The translations under genes were made by a program, and so were the position numbers. Of a stretch of 64,000 bases of DNA, positions 1 through 11,602 are shown piece after piece. The stretch lies in NCBI GenBank assembly GCA_025345505.1, contig JANVCC010000112.1:89585-153584 (forward strand), given 5' to 3'. Under the pieces are notes generated by a model. The model made no database searches and was not told the origin of the DNA. It worked only from the letters and a program-made list of their open reading frames with translations. Within the stretch, counting starts at the first letter, position 1. Every line of letters begins with the position of its first letter. The DNA is from Todiramphus chloris collaris. Lineage: Eukaryota > Chordata > Aves > Coraciiformes > Alcedinidae.

Positions 1-3000
1 AAGTCCCTCTGATATGGGTTCAGTTTGGGTGGTTTCTGTTCTAATGTCCCCGCTCCTTAAAAAGTGCTCTTCGCAGGCTCTCCTGAAAGCAAATTCTCCT
101 ACTACAAGCCTCTGTAAGCACTGAATAAGTAAAAAGGGACTGTGGAATGTTGTTCAAGCACATTACCTGCTTGCTGAGAGCTCCCTCCGACTCCTCTCCG
201 TTCGCAATCGTCCTGCCAATATTCTCCTCGCCTCGCTTTTTATATCCAACCACCCCAGCACCAAAGCTCTCACAGCAGGTCATTTTATCTAATTCTAGCC
301 CACAGCTCTTAAAATTGCTGTAATGCAGCAGAAGTAAAGCACATAATTGGAACACCCCCAGCGTAGACATTAAATTCAGCTGTTTTCTCCAAGAGCTGTA
401 AAAGTAACAGCTTTTCAGGGGCTATAAATCTGACATTAAACTTCAGCCGACTGCTGCTGCCCTGTGGATAATGCACGCTCTTTTCTTGCAGTGACTTCTA
501 ATTTGTTAAGTTCTTGGGTGAATTTGAATTTATTGAGAGGGCCTCACAGGGCTTGAAAGGGGTGAGGACTTCAGCTTAGTCCCTGTACATCAGGCAGGGA
601 GGAAAGTCAGTGCCTAAACAAGAGCTTGTGATTGCACAAGGGCACAGAGCACTTTGCCTGCTCCTTTCCAAGTCCTCCTCTTTAATATTCAAATTAAGGT
701 GCCTTGATATTCTTTGGTCTATAAAATAGCAAGTAGTATTAAACTGAGCAAATGGACAAGTGTATTAGACTGTAAACAGGTTTTGTTGTCGTGATGGAGT
801 GTCTTTCTTGAATAGGACACCCAGACTCTGCTGTTACTTTGGATTTTATTTACATATCTGTGTTTGTGTCTGTGCATGTTTTCCATCCTAGAGAGCTTAT
901 GCACTGCAGGTCTATGAAGGAATTGATAGCTATGTGCATGCAGGAGTGAAATTCAGTCATTTGGACTACAGAGATTTCATTTTTTATCCACTGGACAGTT
1001 ATTTTGACTTGCTGTGCAAGTTTTATGTGCTATTGTTTAGTGTTCTTCAAAACATCCTCCCTTCCTGCTCCCACCGCCTCTTTGAGATTAATGGATTAAA
1101 AGTAATTTAATAAGTAAATAATTTAAGGAGGATTTAGTGACTAGCAAAGAGTAATTCTTCCTGCTCTAATGCTCCTCCTACTCATGGCAAGAGTAGCCAA
1201 CATTTAATTTCAGCTGATAAACTGATCAAGCTGTGAAAATAGTTGGTTTCAGTGGGAGAAGTAACACCCGGGCGTAGGCACACCACTTCAGAAGGGAGAT
1301 TTTCCTGTTTTCAGACTCCTTTCTTCCCTGATAAGCTTAGTAAGAATTAAGGTTAAACAGAAGATTTTGTTCATCCGGATGGATGACATTTAAAGAAAGA
1401 AGGGGGTCTGCTTAGCCCAGTAATTGCACCTCTTCCAAACTCACCATTTTAAGCTATGTCTATTGAGAGTTGACCCTTAGCAGCTTTCAACAACCACTGT
1501 TTCTGGTAGAGCTACAAGGGTGCCCCACCAAAGGGTCACTGTCTTTCCCACAGAAATCAGGTGAGATTGAAATAGTTTGGGGTTTTTTTTTAATTCAGAC
1601 AACCAAGACACTTTTCTCTTTCACACTTTTATTAATGCAATTTAAATTAGGCTGGAACCTGCAATTTCTGAACAGGCCACTTTGGGCTATTCATACAACT
1701 TTGTCATAGCAAAAGAGGTACCTTAAAGTCATCTGTGGATGAATGATGCCACATGCTGTGATTATTCAAAACACAGTGCTTCAGTGAAAGTTCAAATATA
1801 TTTTATACAGTGATTATGAAAATAGATTCTTTTTCCATACAATATTTTACTTCTGCTAGCTACAAAATATGATAAAGAAAAATAATTCATTTATATCTCT
1901 AGCCCTAGGCATCTTCTACTGCAACACAGACATCACTCTCAGAGAAAGCGATGAGGTGGGAGAAAGGACTCCAAAATCACACTGAACTATTTCCCTTGAA
2001 TCTAGAGGTGTGTTTCACCAAAGATATTGACGTTGACCTAGAGCCAGATCAGGAGGCCTGGGAATCTGGAGGAAATAAGCTCCCAATCCTGAGCCATGTG
2101 GCTGTGGGATTTTGAGTCCCAGAAGTTCATGTCATATGCCTGAGTCGACCCAACTTGAAAATAAGGGAGAATCCTGCACTTCCCCCCAGACAAATCATCT
2201 TCTGGTCCCGAGCTAATCTTTCTAGATTGATGGCAAAGCAGCATTTTCAACACAACTACTGAGACAGTAAGACTTTGTTGAGGATGGGAAATTTGCACTG
2301 CAAGTAAAAGACAACCCACTGCAGTAGCTGCAGAACTGCCAACAGCTCACATTCTGTAAGTTGTAGGATACATTGGTTCTTAACTTCCAGCAATAGCTAT
2401 TTCCTTAGATTCAAAGTTAGTTTTAACTTTGGGGTGTTTTAAATAAGCATCTGAGGTAAGAGTTCTTGATGCACCTTTATTTTTTTTTGGTATAGTTTTC
2501 TTTGTGTGCTTTTTGATTGTGCATAACATGTGTTAGATGAGAACTAGATTGGTACGACACTGGAAACTGCTCGTTAAATCGAGTGCACCACCACTAAAAG
2601 CTGCTGTGAGGCTCCCTGCTCTGCAGAACTCACCCAGTTCCCTGTTTGCTGACAGGTAAAGCCCTGTGCAAGGCTCTTTAACAGCCCCTTGAACCAGGCC
2701 CAAAGTGAAATACTAAGATCTGGCTGGGAAAAGGGTTATTATGCCCATGCTTTCAAGGATTCCGCATATAGGAGGATTTGCATAGTACATTGAGGGTAAA
2801 CAGGTGCCTTTTCTTCTTCTGCTGGAGTAATGACAGGAGGACAGGGCATGTGCTGTGGCCCCAGTGCTCATCTCTACTTTGGTGACAGCGTTGTATTTTC
2901 CTCTGTACATTTAATTCCCCACAATGAAATAATAAAAAAATCTACAGGTACTCCAGTTTGGAGTGGTTAGGACATTTGAAAGCCAGAGAATTTTTCTTAT

Positions 3001-3400
3001 GAGCTGTGATGGATGGTGCAATTTCACACGAATTTGGAAAGGATTAAATAAGATGTCCAATTTCTGAGCAGGGACAGTTTGGTTATAACTAAATCTGCTG
3101 TGTAGGCAGAACCCTTCCATGGCAGCAGCTTCCACTGTGCATTTTAGAAGATGATAAAACTGTTCTATACCTGCATTCAAACTACTACAAGGCAATATAT
3201 TACCTATGATGACAGTTAACTACTGTTTTCATCCCAGAAGAAGAGAGTACCTGGAAACATCCTGTGGACATTGTCTAAACCACATCTGTCGTTTAACACA
3301 CTGCATGAATAGAGAAAACTAGCTGTAAATACACCAGTCTAACTGTAAACCTGAACTTTGTTGCTACTATACGTGAATAACATTTTCTATTCATATTGCA
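1..3400. other. Intergenic / KCTD9 3' flank, no gene seen
   Basis: No recognisable exon, RNA gene or CR1 copy was found here on either strand. The open frames (the longest about 109 codons, minus strand, 41-370) look like chance. GNRH1 is the usual neighbour beyond the 3' end of KCTD9 in vertebrates, but I found no sequence encoding the conserved GnRH decapeptide on either strand. A short poly-C tract lies near 3498. Confidence 0.6.
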
Positions 3401-3408
3401 GCTACAGA

Positions 3409-3759
3409 TTTAATAAATAGAATTGCATATATTGTGCTTTATAAATTAAAATGCATTCCAAAGTGAGGCAACGCTGAACAATGAATCTATTTAACCCTCC
3501 CCCCCCCAAAACCGGCCACACGTTCTGGTTCTAGAACCAGCCCACTTCCTCTCTCTGTTCACAAAGGTACAAACAAGACACTGTTTCTACCTCTTAAACA
3601 AAAGCTCCCTCCCCACAAAGTGATCAAAGAAGAGCTGACTTAGGCACTACTGCAAATGTAAGTTGTCTAATAACCATTACTTCTAACTTGATAAGGGGAG
3701 GAGGTGAAGAAAGTCACAATAAATGTTTTGATTCCTTCCTCTTCGGTGTGTCCTCTTCC
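3409..3759 (-). other. KCTD9: KCTD9 3' UTR (putative)
   Basis: This is the sequence downstream of the KCTD9 stop on the minus strand. A variant poly(A) signal ATTAAA (minus strand, 3409-3414) would give a 3' UTR of about 350 nt. The first perfect AATAAA on this strand is at 2476-2481, so a longer UTR of about 1.3 kb is equally possible. Which end is used cannot be told from sequence alone. Confidence 0.35.
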
Positions 3760-3876
3760 CTATCTGACGCTCTGAGACATGTGCAAAGGTGTCAGCATCT
3801 CTTCAAAGATAGCTCCTTTGACATTGGATCCCCTCAAATTAGCTTCTTGTAGATCACAACCTGATAGATCACAATT
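3760..3876 (-). CDS. KCTD9: KCTD9 exon 12 (C-terminus and stop)
   Basis: This exon encodes the last repeats ([20 protein letters not shown]), then the capping tail ending MSQSVR and TAG. Confidence 0.95.
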   Translation of the reverse strand, partial: NCDLSGCDLQEANLRGSNVKGAIFEEMLTPLHMSQSVR

Positions 3877-6800
3877 CTAAAGGGTAAAAGAAAAATGAGC
3901 GTTAATTGGATATACCCAGAACTCCGTTCACAACTTTACCCTCACTACATTTATACAGACTATGTAAATTGCTATAAATCCCCGTGTAAACTTCTAGTGT
4001 GCTGCTCTAGCTTAGAGTTTTAGTTACTTCTTGTAAGTAGTTTCTTTTGCTCAGTAACAGGTGGATTTAAGTTGTCAGACTTGCAATCTTTATATCAAAT
4101 TATCTTCCAGGAGTTACTACATGCCGAATAAAGCTGGAAAGAAGCTGCTTCTTGCAATCTCACCAGACACTGCTCTGAATACTTCTCTAGTACTTGATGA
4201 ATTACAGCCACTGCTGATTTGTCTTTCTAATAGAGACAGCAGCAGACCAGCAGTCAGGTAAGATTCCATTGTTACTCTACAAATGATGTCCCAGGATCAA
4301 AAATAAAAAAGCCCCTCCCCAACTGCAGGCAACTGCATCTCTCTTCAGTTCCATGGAGATGGCATGACCTCAGCCTAAGAGAAGCTCAGCAGTACTTCCA
4401 TGTATCACTCTGGAGATACAAACCATTCCTGGGGCTTTGAGGTGCTGGCAAATCCAACACTTCAGACTCACCTTCCAAACTGAGGCTAGACTTGAATGAT
4501 TCCTTGGGTCATCCATAGCTCACTAAGGCTGAGAAAAGACTAGAGCACTCTGTCCACGTTGAGCTGGAGAGCTCAGCCAAAAGCCAGCAATCCCCCAGAT
4601 TTTACCAGCTGACTAGTTAGGATATAAAAGGAATCGTAACTCACTTCCAGATCAGTTCCTGCCAAAGTTGCTCCTCTAAGATTACAGTTTTTTAGTTTTG
4701 CATTTTTCAGCGTTGCAACTCTGAGATTAATTCCTGTCATTTGACTGCCCTCCATGTCAACACCCTTCAGGTTAGCACCTAAAACACACAAGGAGTAGTT
4801 TTATGAGGGAAACCAGTCAGAAACACCGTAGATCCAAAATGATGCTTCCTCAGATCGATGCAAATTGATACAAGTCAAGGTAGAACTTGGAATTTAATGA
4901 TTGTCACAAACTCAGTCTGGTAATTTGTGGCCTCTTCTCATGAAAACATGGATTGTTCAAACCACCAATAAACCTTTCATGTCACATTATAAACACATGG
5001 TTCATTTTCCAGAGTACCTAAGAAGCAAAAACTTCTTACCTTCTAAATTAGCTTTAAGGCCTGATGGATCTTCAAAATTGCACCCTTTTAGAGATGCTCC
5101 TTCTGCATTGGAACAGAGCATCTTCACCCCTTGGAGGTTTGCACACTGGTAGATAACAAGAGACATGCTAGGGAGATTCATAAAAGTGCCAAAATGAACA
5201 AATACCAAAAATGATCATAGAATCATTTTGGTTGGAAGAGACCTTTAAGATCACTGAGTCCAACCATTCCCCGAGCACTGCCAGGGCACCACTGAACCAT
5301 GTCCCTCAGCACCACATCTCCACAGCTTTGAAACCTCTCCAGGGACTCCACCGCTGTCCTGGGCAGCCTGGGCCAGGACTGGGTAACCCTGGAGGGGCTT
5401 GAAGAAATTGTTCCTCAGCTCCAACCTAAACCTCCCCTGGGGCAACTTGAGGCCGGTTCCTCTTGTGCTGTCCCTTGTCCCTTGGGAGCAGAGCCCGACC
5501 CCCCTGGCTCCAGCCTCCTGTCAGGAGCTGTCAGAGCCAGAAGCTCTCCCCTCAGCCTCCTCTGCTCCAGGCTCAACAAGCCCAGGTCCCTCAGCTGACT
5601 GAGAGTATAGTTTTCATTTCTGCTTTTGAAGTGAATCCTATTAATGCACAAGAGTCTGGTTACTGTGAGCAAGTGTAAGAACTTGCTGTAGTATTACGTC
5701 TCTATCATCAGGAAGGCAGATGCCCTGTGCCCCTTTTTTGCCTTAAGATAGCTTCAAAAAGCTTTTGAAGTGCGCTCTAACTAGAACAATTGCAGAAACC
5801 AATGAAGAACTTCATGCTTTATACTTATCTCCTTGTTCCAATTCCTCTTCCCTTAAAATAACTAAAGGGGGACAGCCCAGACTTTCCAAGACTCAGCAGC
5901 TCTTACGTCAAGCACGGATCCAGAGAGGTCAGCTCTCTCCAGATTTGCACAGCACAGGTTGGCGTGTGCCAAGTTGCAGCGGCTTAGGTTGGCCATCTTG
6001 AAGTTTATGTATCGAAGATCTAGCCGGGAAAGATCTGCTCCACTGAAATTGAGACCCTAAAACCAGAACAACAGACCCCCTAAACTTACAGAAGATGAGG
6101 TGTAGCTCTGAACATGGAACAGTTGAGAGAATCATGTCTCTGTACGTATGTATGTAATACACAGATATAGATACATACACACAGACCATCTATTCTACCA
6201 CTAAGACTAGTGAACTGTAAATGCAAAGCTGCCAAGCACTGTCCTTGCCTAGTCCAAGTGCATTTTACATTTAAATAGCATTTTACATTTAAATAGAATT
6301 TTACATTTAAATGGAATTTTACATTTAAATAGAATAGCTTAACAAATTAATAGTTTAACAAATTGCTCCTCCAGAAAACCTTCAAGATAGAGAAGGAAAG
6401 CAGCCAGAACAGTGCTTAAATTTCATGTTAAGGTCACTCTGCCACTGCAGGGTATTTAATCACCAGACACCAACGCTACAGATCAAGATTAAAAAAAATC
6501 TGTGTTTTCGTACCTGACATCGCAGCTCGGACTTGGTTGGGGTTGCCAGTAGGAATCGGACAAACTCCTTTCGAGAGATAGGAGAATGATCCTCAGCTGG
6601 CTGTGAATTCTGTTGGGAAAGTTGTTTAAAAGCTAATACAGATAGGACTAAATTCCACATCGCCTGGAAGAACAGGACACGTGCATTCATGTATTAAAGA
6701 AAACAAGTTACCTTAATAGCTATTTCTAGATGTTCAATTAGTGAATCGATACCAAAAAACCTGGCTTCTTCCAAAACACCTACCAAAACAAAGCAGTATG

Positions 6801-9800
6801 GGTTATTTCCAGGGAGTTGTTAAAGCAGGGCACTCATCTTCCCTGCCTGCAGAAAGCAGGGCACAGCCACACCAAGAGCATGCCAGAGAGTCTGGGTTAA
6901 TCCACCCTTACTATTAGAGGAGCATCAATCCCATCGCCTTCCCCTACTTGTTACACCTTTCAGAGATTTTAGCTACAGTAGCAGAGATGGATAGGTCACT
7001 GGAAGTTTAAGGAGTCTTGAAGAAATGCATAAAGTAATAAAACTGACAACCACATACATTAGATGTAACTGGACAGAGGAAAAATGAGCTTGCTTGCAGC
7101 TAAAAGGAAAAAATAACCCAGAAAGGATGTTTCCAATACCAGTATTAGGTTAAAGATACCAAAGCCAGATTTACTGCCAGATACTAATCCAGTAGGGAGG
7201 ATTTTTAATGCTTTCAAGATATTTAAACAGTATTTCTTCATTAAAGCAAGCATGTGGAATTGAAATGCTTGAGAATAAGTTCACCAAAGATAAATCCCAA
7301 ACATTTAGGTGAGCACAGAAAAGTCCCACTGACTTTATCACGTTTACCTGAGGGCAAAGTTTAACTTCTAAAGAATAATAACTTAGGAGATGTCATACAG
7401 GTAATACCTACCTAGCAAATTAATGCCATCATTTACAATGAGCTGTCCGTGACGCAAATAGTTCAAAATTGGCTCAAAATACTCTGGACTGCGGTCAATT
7501 AGGAATGCTCCTCTATGATCTTGCTTATTTCCCCATGCATCTGTTTCCACAACATATATATAATTACATTTGATATATTAATAGGAGAGCATTTGCTTCA
7601 GTTTCAGATTTTTACTACTGGGTTATGAAACATTCCACCTGAAAGGGTGTTTCTTAGAGAAAAGGAAGGAAAATAAGAGTTGGGGTGGGAATCACCTTAA
7701 AACAAACTCTCTCCTGCTGTAAGTCACTAAAACATTTTATCACATACGTAAGAATCGTTGCTAGAATAAAAGCAGCATTAAGATTTTAGTCTGCCCCATC
7801 TCCTAAAGGCTGTCTCTTAAAAGTGTTTGCTCATTGACTTTGTTGGCAAAACTGAACAAGATGCAACAAATAAGAAGAAAATCTGAAATCAAACCAAAAG
7901 ATTAACTATGGAGAGAAGTTATGTTTTCAGTTTGCAAGATGATGCGTATTACATGGGCACTGGAGAAATAAACAGTGATTTAAAAAACCCAAACTATTAT
8001 CCATTCTGCTTTGATATACTTTTGGCATCTTAACACACGAACAAGAATCTCAACTTTTTAGGGCCTTTTGCCTACTTTGCTAACTCGTTAGCTTAAAAAA
8101 AAAGTTTTATTTCAATATACTAACCTTTATCTTTAAACATGTGGGCCAACATGCTGTCAGGTTCCTTATTAACCAAAGTGCTCCTAAAAAACAAAGGCAG
8201 TGCAATGTTATTTTTTCAATGGCCTGTTGTCCTCAGGAGCCAAACCTGCTGGTTGGTGTTTCTGCCCTCGGCGTGTGATAAACGTTCCAACAGCTACAAC
8301 ACTGTGCCGAGTTAATTTCCTCAGGTAACAAAATACGTTTCTGAACTGAGGTCTTGCATTTGAAATAGGAAGCACTTAGTTAACTGCAAGGATAAATCCA
8401 GGCCTGTTCAGGCTTTTCCAGTTTTATTTCATAGAAACCATTCGAGAATTAATTTGTTGCAAAATTGTGGTAGCAAATATGAAATACAGAGAAGGCTGCA
8501 GAAATCAAAGAGCTTCTACTCCACAGCAAGCTGGTTTTCTAGCTCTTTTGCAAGAGCATCTGAAGACTCCCCAGCTGAATGTACGCTACCAGCTGCTGGA
8601 ACTACTGAAATCAAGTCCTTTAAGACCAAAACCAATCAGCTGCATTTTTACCGTGTAGTGGTGAAGTATCGGCCTCCAACATTGAGTGTTAACCAATCTG
8701 TGTGTGACCCTGTTAGTTCTTCATGAGGTCTCCCATCACTCTGGGGGTCTACACAGGTGAGAAAGACACAGTGATTATTAGAAAAATTGTGAGTAGTTCT
8801 GAAGCCTCCACATGGTTAAGAAACATAGTTTAGGTTTTAAGTTTACATTAAAGCAAAACGAAACCTCTTTCTGTTAAAGAGAAGGTTAAACATAAGAATT
8901 CCAGAGACTCACCAATGAACGGTTCCCCTTCACAGACAAACAAAACATCATCATCCCTGAAAGGAGAAGAGGTGGGGAATAGGAAGAGGAGAAAGAAAAA
9001 AAAAAAGGATTAATCATAATTTTTTTGTTCATCTAAGTGACAGTGGGAACACATTCCCCTGAGGTAAATGATAATCAGTTGCCTTTAGTTAGAAGTTCAA
9101 TATCTGATTTTTATCTCGATTCTGCAGTTCCCTGTGGATTGTCACAAGACAGGCCCCACTGGAGATGTCACCTGCAGCCACCAGGCAGGGATCACCTGTT
9201 AATCAGTTCAGTTTCACAAAAGCAGTTGCTTTTCTCCCCACTCTTGGGACTATTCCGTGAAGCCAAAGCAATGCCAGAGTTTGTCTCCTTTTCAATAAAC
9301 CTTGGCCAAGTGCTGCCTTGGGGCATACTGGGGGCATAGCAGGCATTGGGAATCAACACAGGAGGATGTTAAAAGGGCATAAAATGCAGCGTGTATCAAG
9401 TTCTGATTCATCAAGATAGAAATGCTCGGAAGTTTAAAAGACAGCATTATTTTTCTCGAGGCATGAAAGCATATTTGGACATGCTGGCAACAGTAAGATC
9501 TGGTTTTAAGGAAAGCACTGGTTATTGATTAAGGTCAGAGGATTAGCAGGCTAGTGAATCTCTTAATCCACATCCGTGATTGCCTTTTATTGGCTAAGCC
9601 TTACCTAATCAAAGCGATATCATCAATGAGTCCACCTTTTCCATTGTAAACACTGGTTGCTTTTATTCCAAGCTTGTTGCTGGCCACAGACAGCAAGTCT
9701 GACAGAGTCCCATACACAGCCACCACCTGTGGGAGACAGGCACCCTGTTCACATAATTTCTGCTGTTTCAGACTCACTACCAGGGGTACTAATACAGTCT

Positions 9801-11602
9801 TATGGGGGGAGGAAGATGACAGTGTTAGGAGTTGGAAGGGACCTCTAAAGATCAGCTAGTCCAACCCCCCTGCCAGAGCAGGACCACCTAGGTAAGGTAC
9901 GTATAGGAAAAAAAAAGGAAACAAACAGACCAACTTTGACGGGGGAAACACAGCTGCCTTAAAATGGGGAGACTTGAATGGCTCTCAGAGGCAAGTCAAT
10001 GCTGTGTAAGCAAGGAGCCCTTGTGGCCAAAAAGGCCGAAGGCACCCTGGGATGGATCAGAAGGGGGGTGGTCAGGAGGTGGAGAGAGGTTCTCCTGCCC
10101 CTCTGCTCTGCCCTGGTGAGGCCACATCTGGAATAGTGTGTCCAGTTCTGGGCCCCTCAGTTCCAGAAGGAGAGGGAACTGCTGGAAAGAGTCCAGCGCA
10201 GAGCCCCAGAGATGCTGAAGGGAGTGGAACATCTCCCTGCTGAGGAAAGGCTGAGGGAGCTGGGGCTCTGGAGCTTGGAGAAGAGGAGCCTGAGGGGTGA
10301 CCTCAGGAATAAATATGGAAAGGGGGAGGGTCAGAGGGCTGGAGCCAGGCTCTGCTCAGGGATGTCCAGTGACAGGACATGGAGCAAGGGGTTCAAGCTG
10401 GAACAGGGGAGGGTCCATGGAAACATCAGGGGGAACTTTTTCATGGTGAGGGTGGCAGAGCCTGGCCCAGGCTGCCCAGAGAGGTTGTGGAATCTCCTTC
10501 TCTGGAGACTTTCCAGCCCCCCCCCTGGCTCTGTTCCTGTGTGGGCTGCCCTGGGTGACCCTGCTCTGGCAGGGGGGTTGGATTCAATGGTCTTTTGAGG
10601 TCCCTTCCAACCCCTGCCATTCTGGGATTCTGAGGCAGCAGCAGGGAATGAATGAGTGTTGGTACTGTAAGAACATTGATTCCATTGTTTATTTCTCTAA
10701 AGGGATACTGCTCTTTGTTCTGTTCCTGGTCCCGAGTTTATTTCCCCTCTCCAGCACCAAAGACTGAAGGACTGTCACGTTAACTGCTGTCAGCTGGGAC
10801 ACACGGATGGGAAAAACGGGGGCTCACGGGGGTGGCATTCACAGACCGGCGGGGCAGGGCCTTTCCCCAGGCTGGCTGCTGGGCCTACAAACCTGAACCG
10901 TTTTCACTCCTCAGCCCCGCACGGCGATTCCTCCCTCTTTCCAACCTAGGCGGCTATCAAACCTCCGCAGGGTCTGCAGAAGCGAGCAGAGCTCAAGCCG
11001 GGTGATTCACCGGCCGCCAGCAGCGGGCAGAGACCGGGCACGCCGCGGGGCTTCGTGTCCCGTCCCCGCCTCACCCAGGGCGGGACACGGACACGGACAC
11101 ACACACACACTAACGACGACACGAAGGTGATTTTTAAGCGCGATCCCAGCAAGAAGTTCTCGTCTCGTCGCCACTCCCGCCTCAGCTCCCCGCGGGATGA
11201 ACCCCCGCGGCTGCTGACGGTGCGTCCCGCCCGGGGGACACCCGGCTGCGCCCGCGGCTGCCGGGCCAGGCCCCGGAAGGCTCCCCCATGGCAGCCGCGG
11301 GCACCGCGGCCCTGAGGGGCGGCCGAGGGCTGATCCCAAAGGCGGGAAGCACCGCGGGCCCGTCCGCGGCACCGAACGCGGGCACCGCGCTGCGCTCCGC
11401 CCCCGCGGCGGCTGAGGAGGGGAGCAGTGACCCGGAGAGCGGGGGAGGGGGGCGGAGTAGGAGTCGCGGGCTCGCGGCAGCCGGCACCTCCCCGCGGGCA
11501 GGGACCCCGCCGAGGGCCCGACCTCCCCCCCTCCCTCCCCTCCCCGCCCCTCACCTTCCCGTTCCGGGGGCTGCCGTTAACGAACAGCGTGACCCGCCTC
11601 AT
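3760..11602 (-). CDS. KCTD9: KCTD9, BTB/pentapeptide-repeat protein (12 coding exons)
   Basis: The exons, in transcript order, are 11602-11555, 9726-9605, 8956-8913, 8748-8652, 8183-8125, 7540-7412, 6779-6712, 6609-6514, 6056-5907, 5145-5040, 4778-4645 and 3876-3760 (stop TAG at 3762-3760). All introns are GT-AG. The lengths sum to 1170 nt, giving 389 residues, the same length as the human protein as I recall it. Residues 1-71 form the N-terminal KHA-like domain (starting [10 protein letters not shown]). Residues 89 to about 190 are the BTB/T1 fold ([12 protein letters not shown]). Residues about 220-375 are pentapeptide repeats of the A(D/N)LxG type, forming a right-handed beta-helix. KCTD9 is thought to act as a substrate adaptor for CUL3 E3 ligase; that role is family knowledge, not read here. 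The start ATG has A at -3. No frame damage was seen, so the gene looks intact. Confidence 0.97.
4645..4778 (-). CDS. KCTD9: KCTD9 exon 11 (pentapeptide repeats)
   Basis: This exon encodes [20 protein letters not shown] and onward to [10 protein letters not shown]. The acceptor is TTTTAG and the donor GTGAGT. Confidence 0.95.
5040..5145 (-). CDS. KCTD9: KCTD9 exon 10 (pentapeptide repeats)
   Basis: This exon encodes [20 protein letters not shown] and onward to LKANLEG. The acceptor is CTACCAG and the donor GTAAGA. Confidence 0.95.
5214..5602 (-). mobile_element. CR1 LINE 3' fragment in KCTD9 intron 9
   Basis: The sequence begins ATCATAGAATCATTTTGG and continues with TTGGAAGAGACC and GTCCAACC. 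This is the reverse complement of the avian CR1 3' end. The fragment is 5'-truncated, carries no intact reverse transcriptase, and is in the same orientation as KCTD9. Confidence 0.9.
5907..6056 (-). CDS. KCTD9: KCTD9 exon 9 (pentapeptide repeats)
   Basis: This exon has 50 whole codons. It encodes consecutive pentapeptide repeats such as GADLS, MANLS, HANLC and RADLS. The donor is GTAAGA and both phases are 0. Confidence 0.96.
6261..6335. repeat. 18-bp tandem repeat in KCTD9 intron 8
   Basis: About four copies of an 18-bp AT-rich unit, cattttacatttaaatag, with one or two substitutions between copies. Confidence 0.9.
6514..6609 (-). CDS. KCTD9: KCTD9 exon 8 (BTB-to-helix linker)
   Basis: This exon has 32 whole codons, [20 protein letters not shown] and onward to SELRCQ. 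It joins the BTB domain to the pentapeptide-repeat region. Confidence 0.95.
6712..6779 (-). CDS. KCTD9: KCTD9 exon 7 (end of BTB domain)
   Basis: This exon encodes [20 protein letters not shown], the C-terminal helices of the BTB fold. It ends in phase 0 at GTAACT. Confidence 0.95.
7412..7540 (-). CDS. KCTD9: KCTD9 exon 6 (BTB domain)
   Basis: This exon encodes [20 protein letters not shown] and continues through [13 protein letters not shown]. The first residues read D-A where the mammalian protein, as I recall it, reads G-V. The rest is nearly invariant. Confidence 0.95.
8125..8183 (-). CDS. KCTD9: KCTD9 exon 5 (BTB domain)
   Basis: This exon encodes [19 protein letters not shown], a core BTB segment. 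The acceptor is TTTTTAG and the donor GTTAGT. Confidence 0.95.
8652..8748 (-). CDS. KCTD9: KCTD9 exon 4 (start of BTB domain)
   Basis: This exon encodes the linker ([17 protein letters not shown], residues 72-88) and the BTB opening [15 protein letters not shown]. The linker is the least conserved part of the protein compared with the human version I remember. The BTB segment is essentially identical. Confidence 0.95.
8913..8956 (-). CDS. KCTD9: KCTD9 exon 3 (44-nt small exon)
   Basis: This short exon encodes [14 protein letters not shown] and closes the KHA-like domain. The acceptor is TTTCAG and the donor GTGAGT. Both flanking codons are split, and the reading frame is kept through both junctions. 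Confidence 0.94.
9605..9726 (-). CDS. KCTD9: KCTD9 exon 2
   Basis: This exon encodes the bulk of the KHA-like domain ([12 protein letters not shown]... to ...DDIALIR). The acceptor is CTCCCACAG and the donor GTAAGG. The arginine codon is split with exon 3. Confidence 0.95.
9815..9895 (-). mobile_element. CR1 3'-terminal scrap in KCTD9 intron 1
   Basis: GTTGGAAGGGACCTCTAAAG followed by agtccaacccccctgcc matches the CR1 3' end in reverse orientation. Only about 80 bp remain. It sits just upstream of a plus-strand CR1 copy. Confidence 0.8.
10000..10640 (+). mobile_element. CR1 LINE 3' fragment in KCTD9 intron 1
   Basis: The copy runs from a segment matching the post-RT part of CR1 (tggccaaaaaggccgaaggc), through gaggccacatctggaat and gcccagagaggttgtgg, to the terminal ggtcccttccaacccctgcc and attctgggattctg. 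It is 5'-truncated and antisense to KCTD9. Confidence 0.92.
11555..11602 (-). CDS. KCTD9: KCTD9 exon 1 (coding part)
   Basis: This part encodes [16 protein letters not shown] and ends in phase 0 at a GTGAGG donor. It lies inside the CpG island. The long minus-strand open frame that runs through it is a by-product of GC richness, not a longer protein. Confidence 0.95.

Larger units (their letters stand above)
3877..11554 (-). other. KCTD9: KCTD9 introns, remaining content
   Basis: There are eleven introns of about 100-1830 bp. Intron 1 (9727-11554) is the longest and carries two CR1 pieces and the edge of the CpG island. Intron 9 carries one CR1 and intron 8 the 18-bp repeat. Introns 11 (3877-4644), 6 (6780-7411), 5 (7541-8124), 4 (8184-8651) and 2 (8957-9604) are over 300 bp. 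I see only unique sequence in them. Confidence 0.7.

Noticed and set aside
41-370. 109-codon minus-strand frame with a hydrophobic start, considered as a piece of GNRH1
   Set aside because: It has no GnRH decapeptide, no cleavage site and no match to the associated peptide. The length is compatible with chance.
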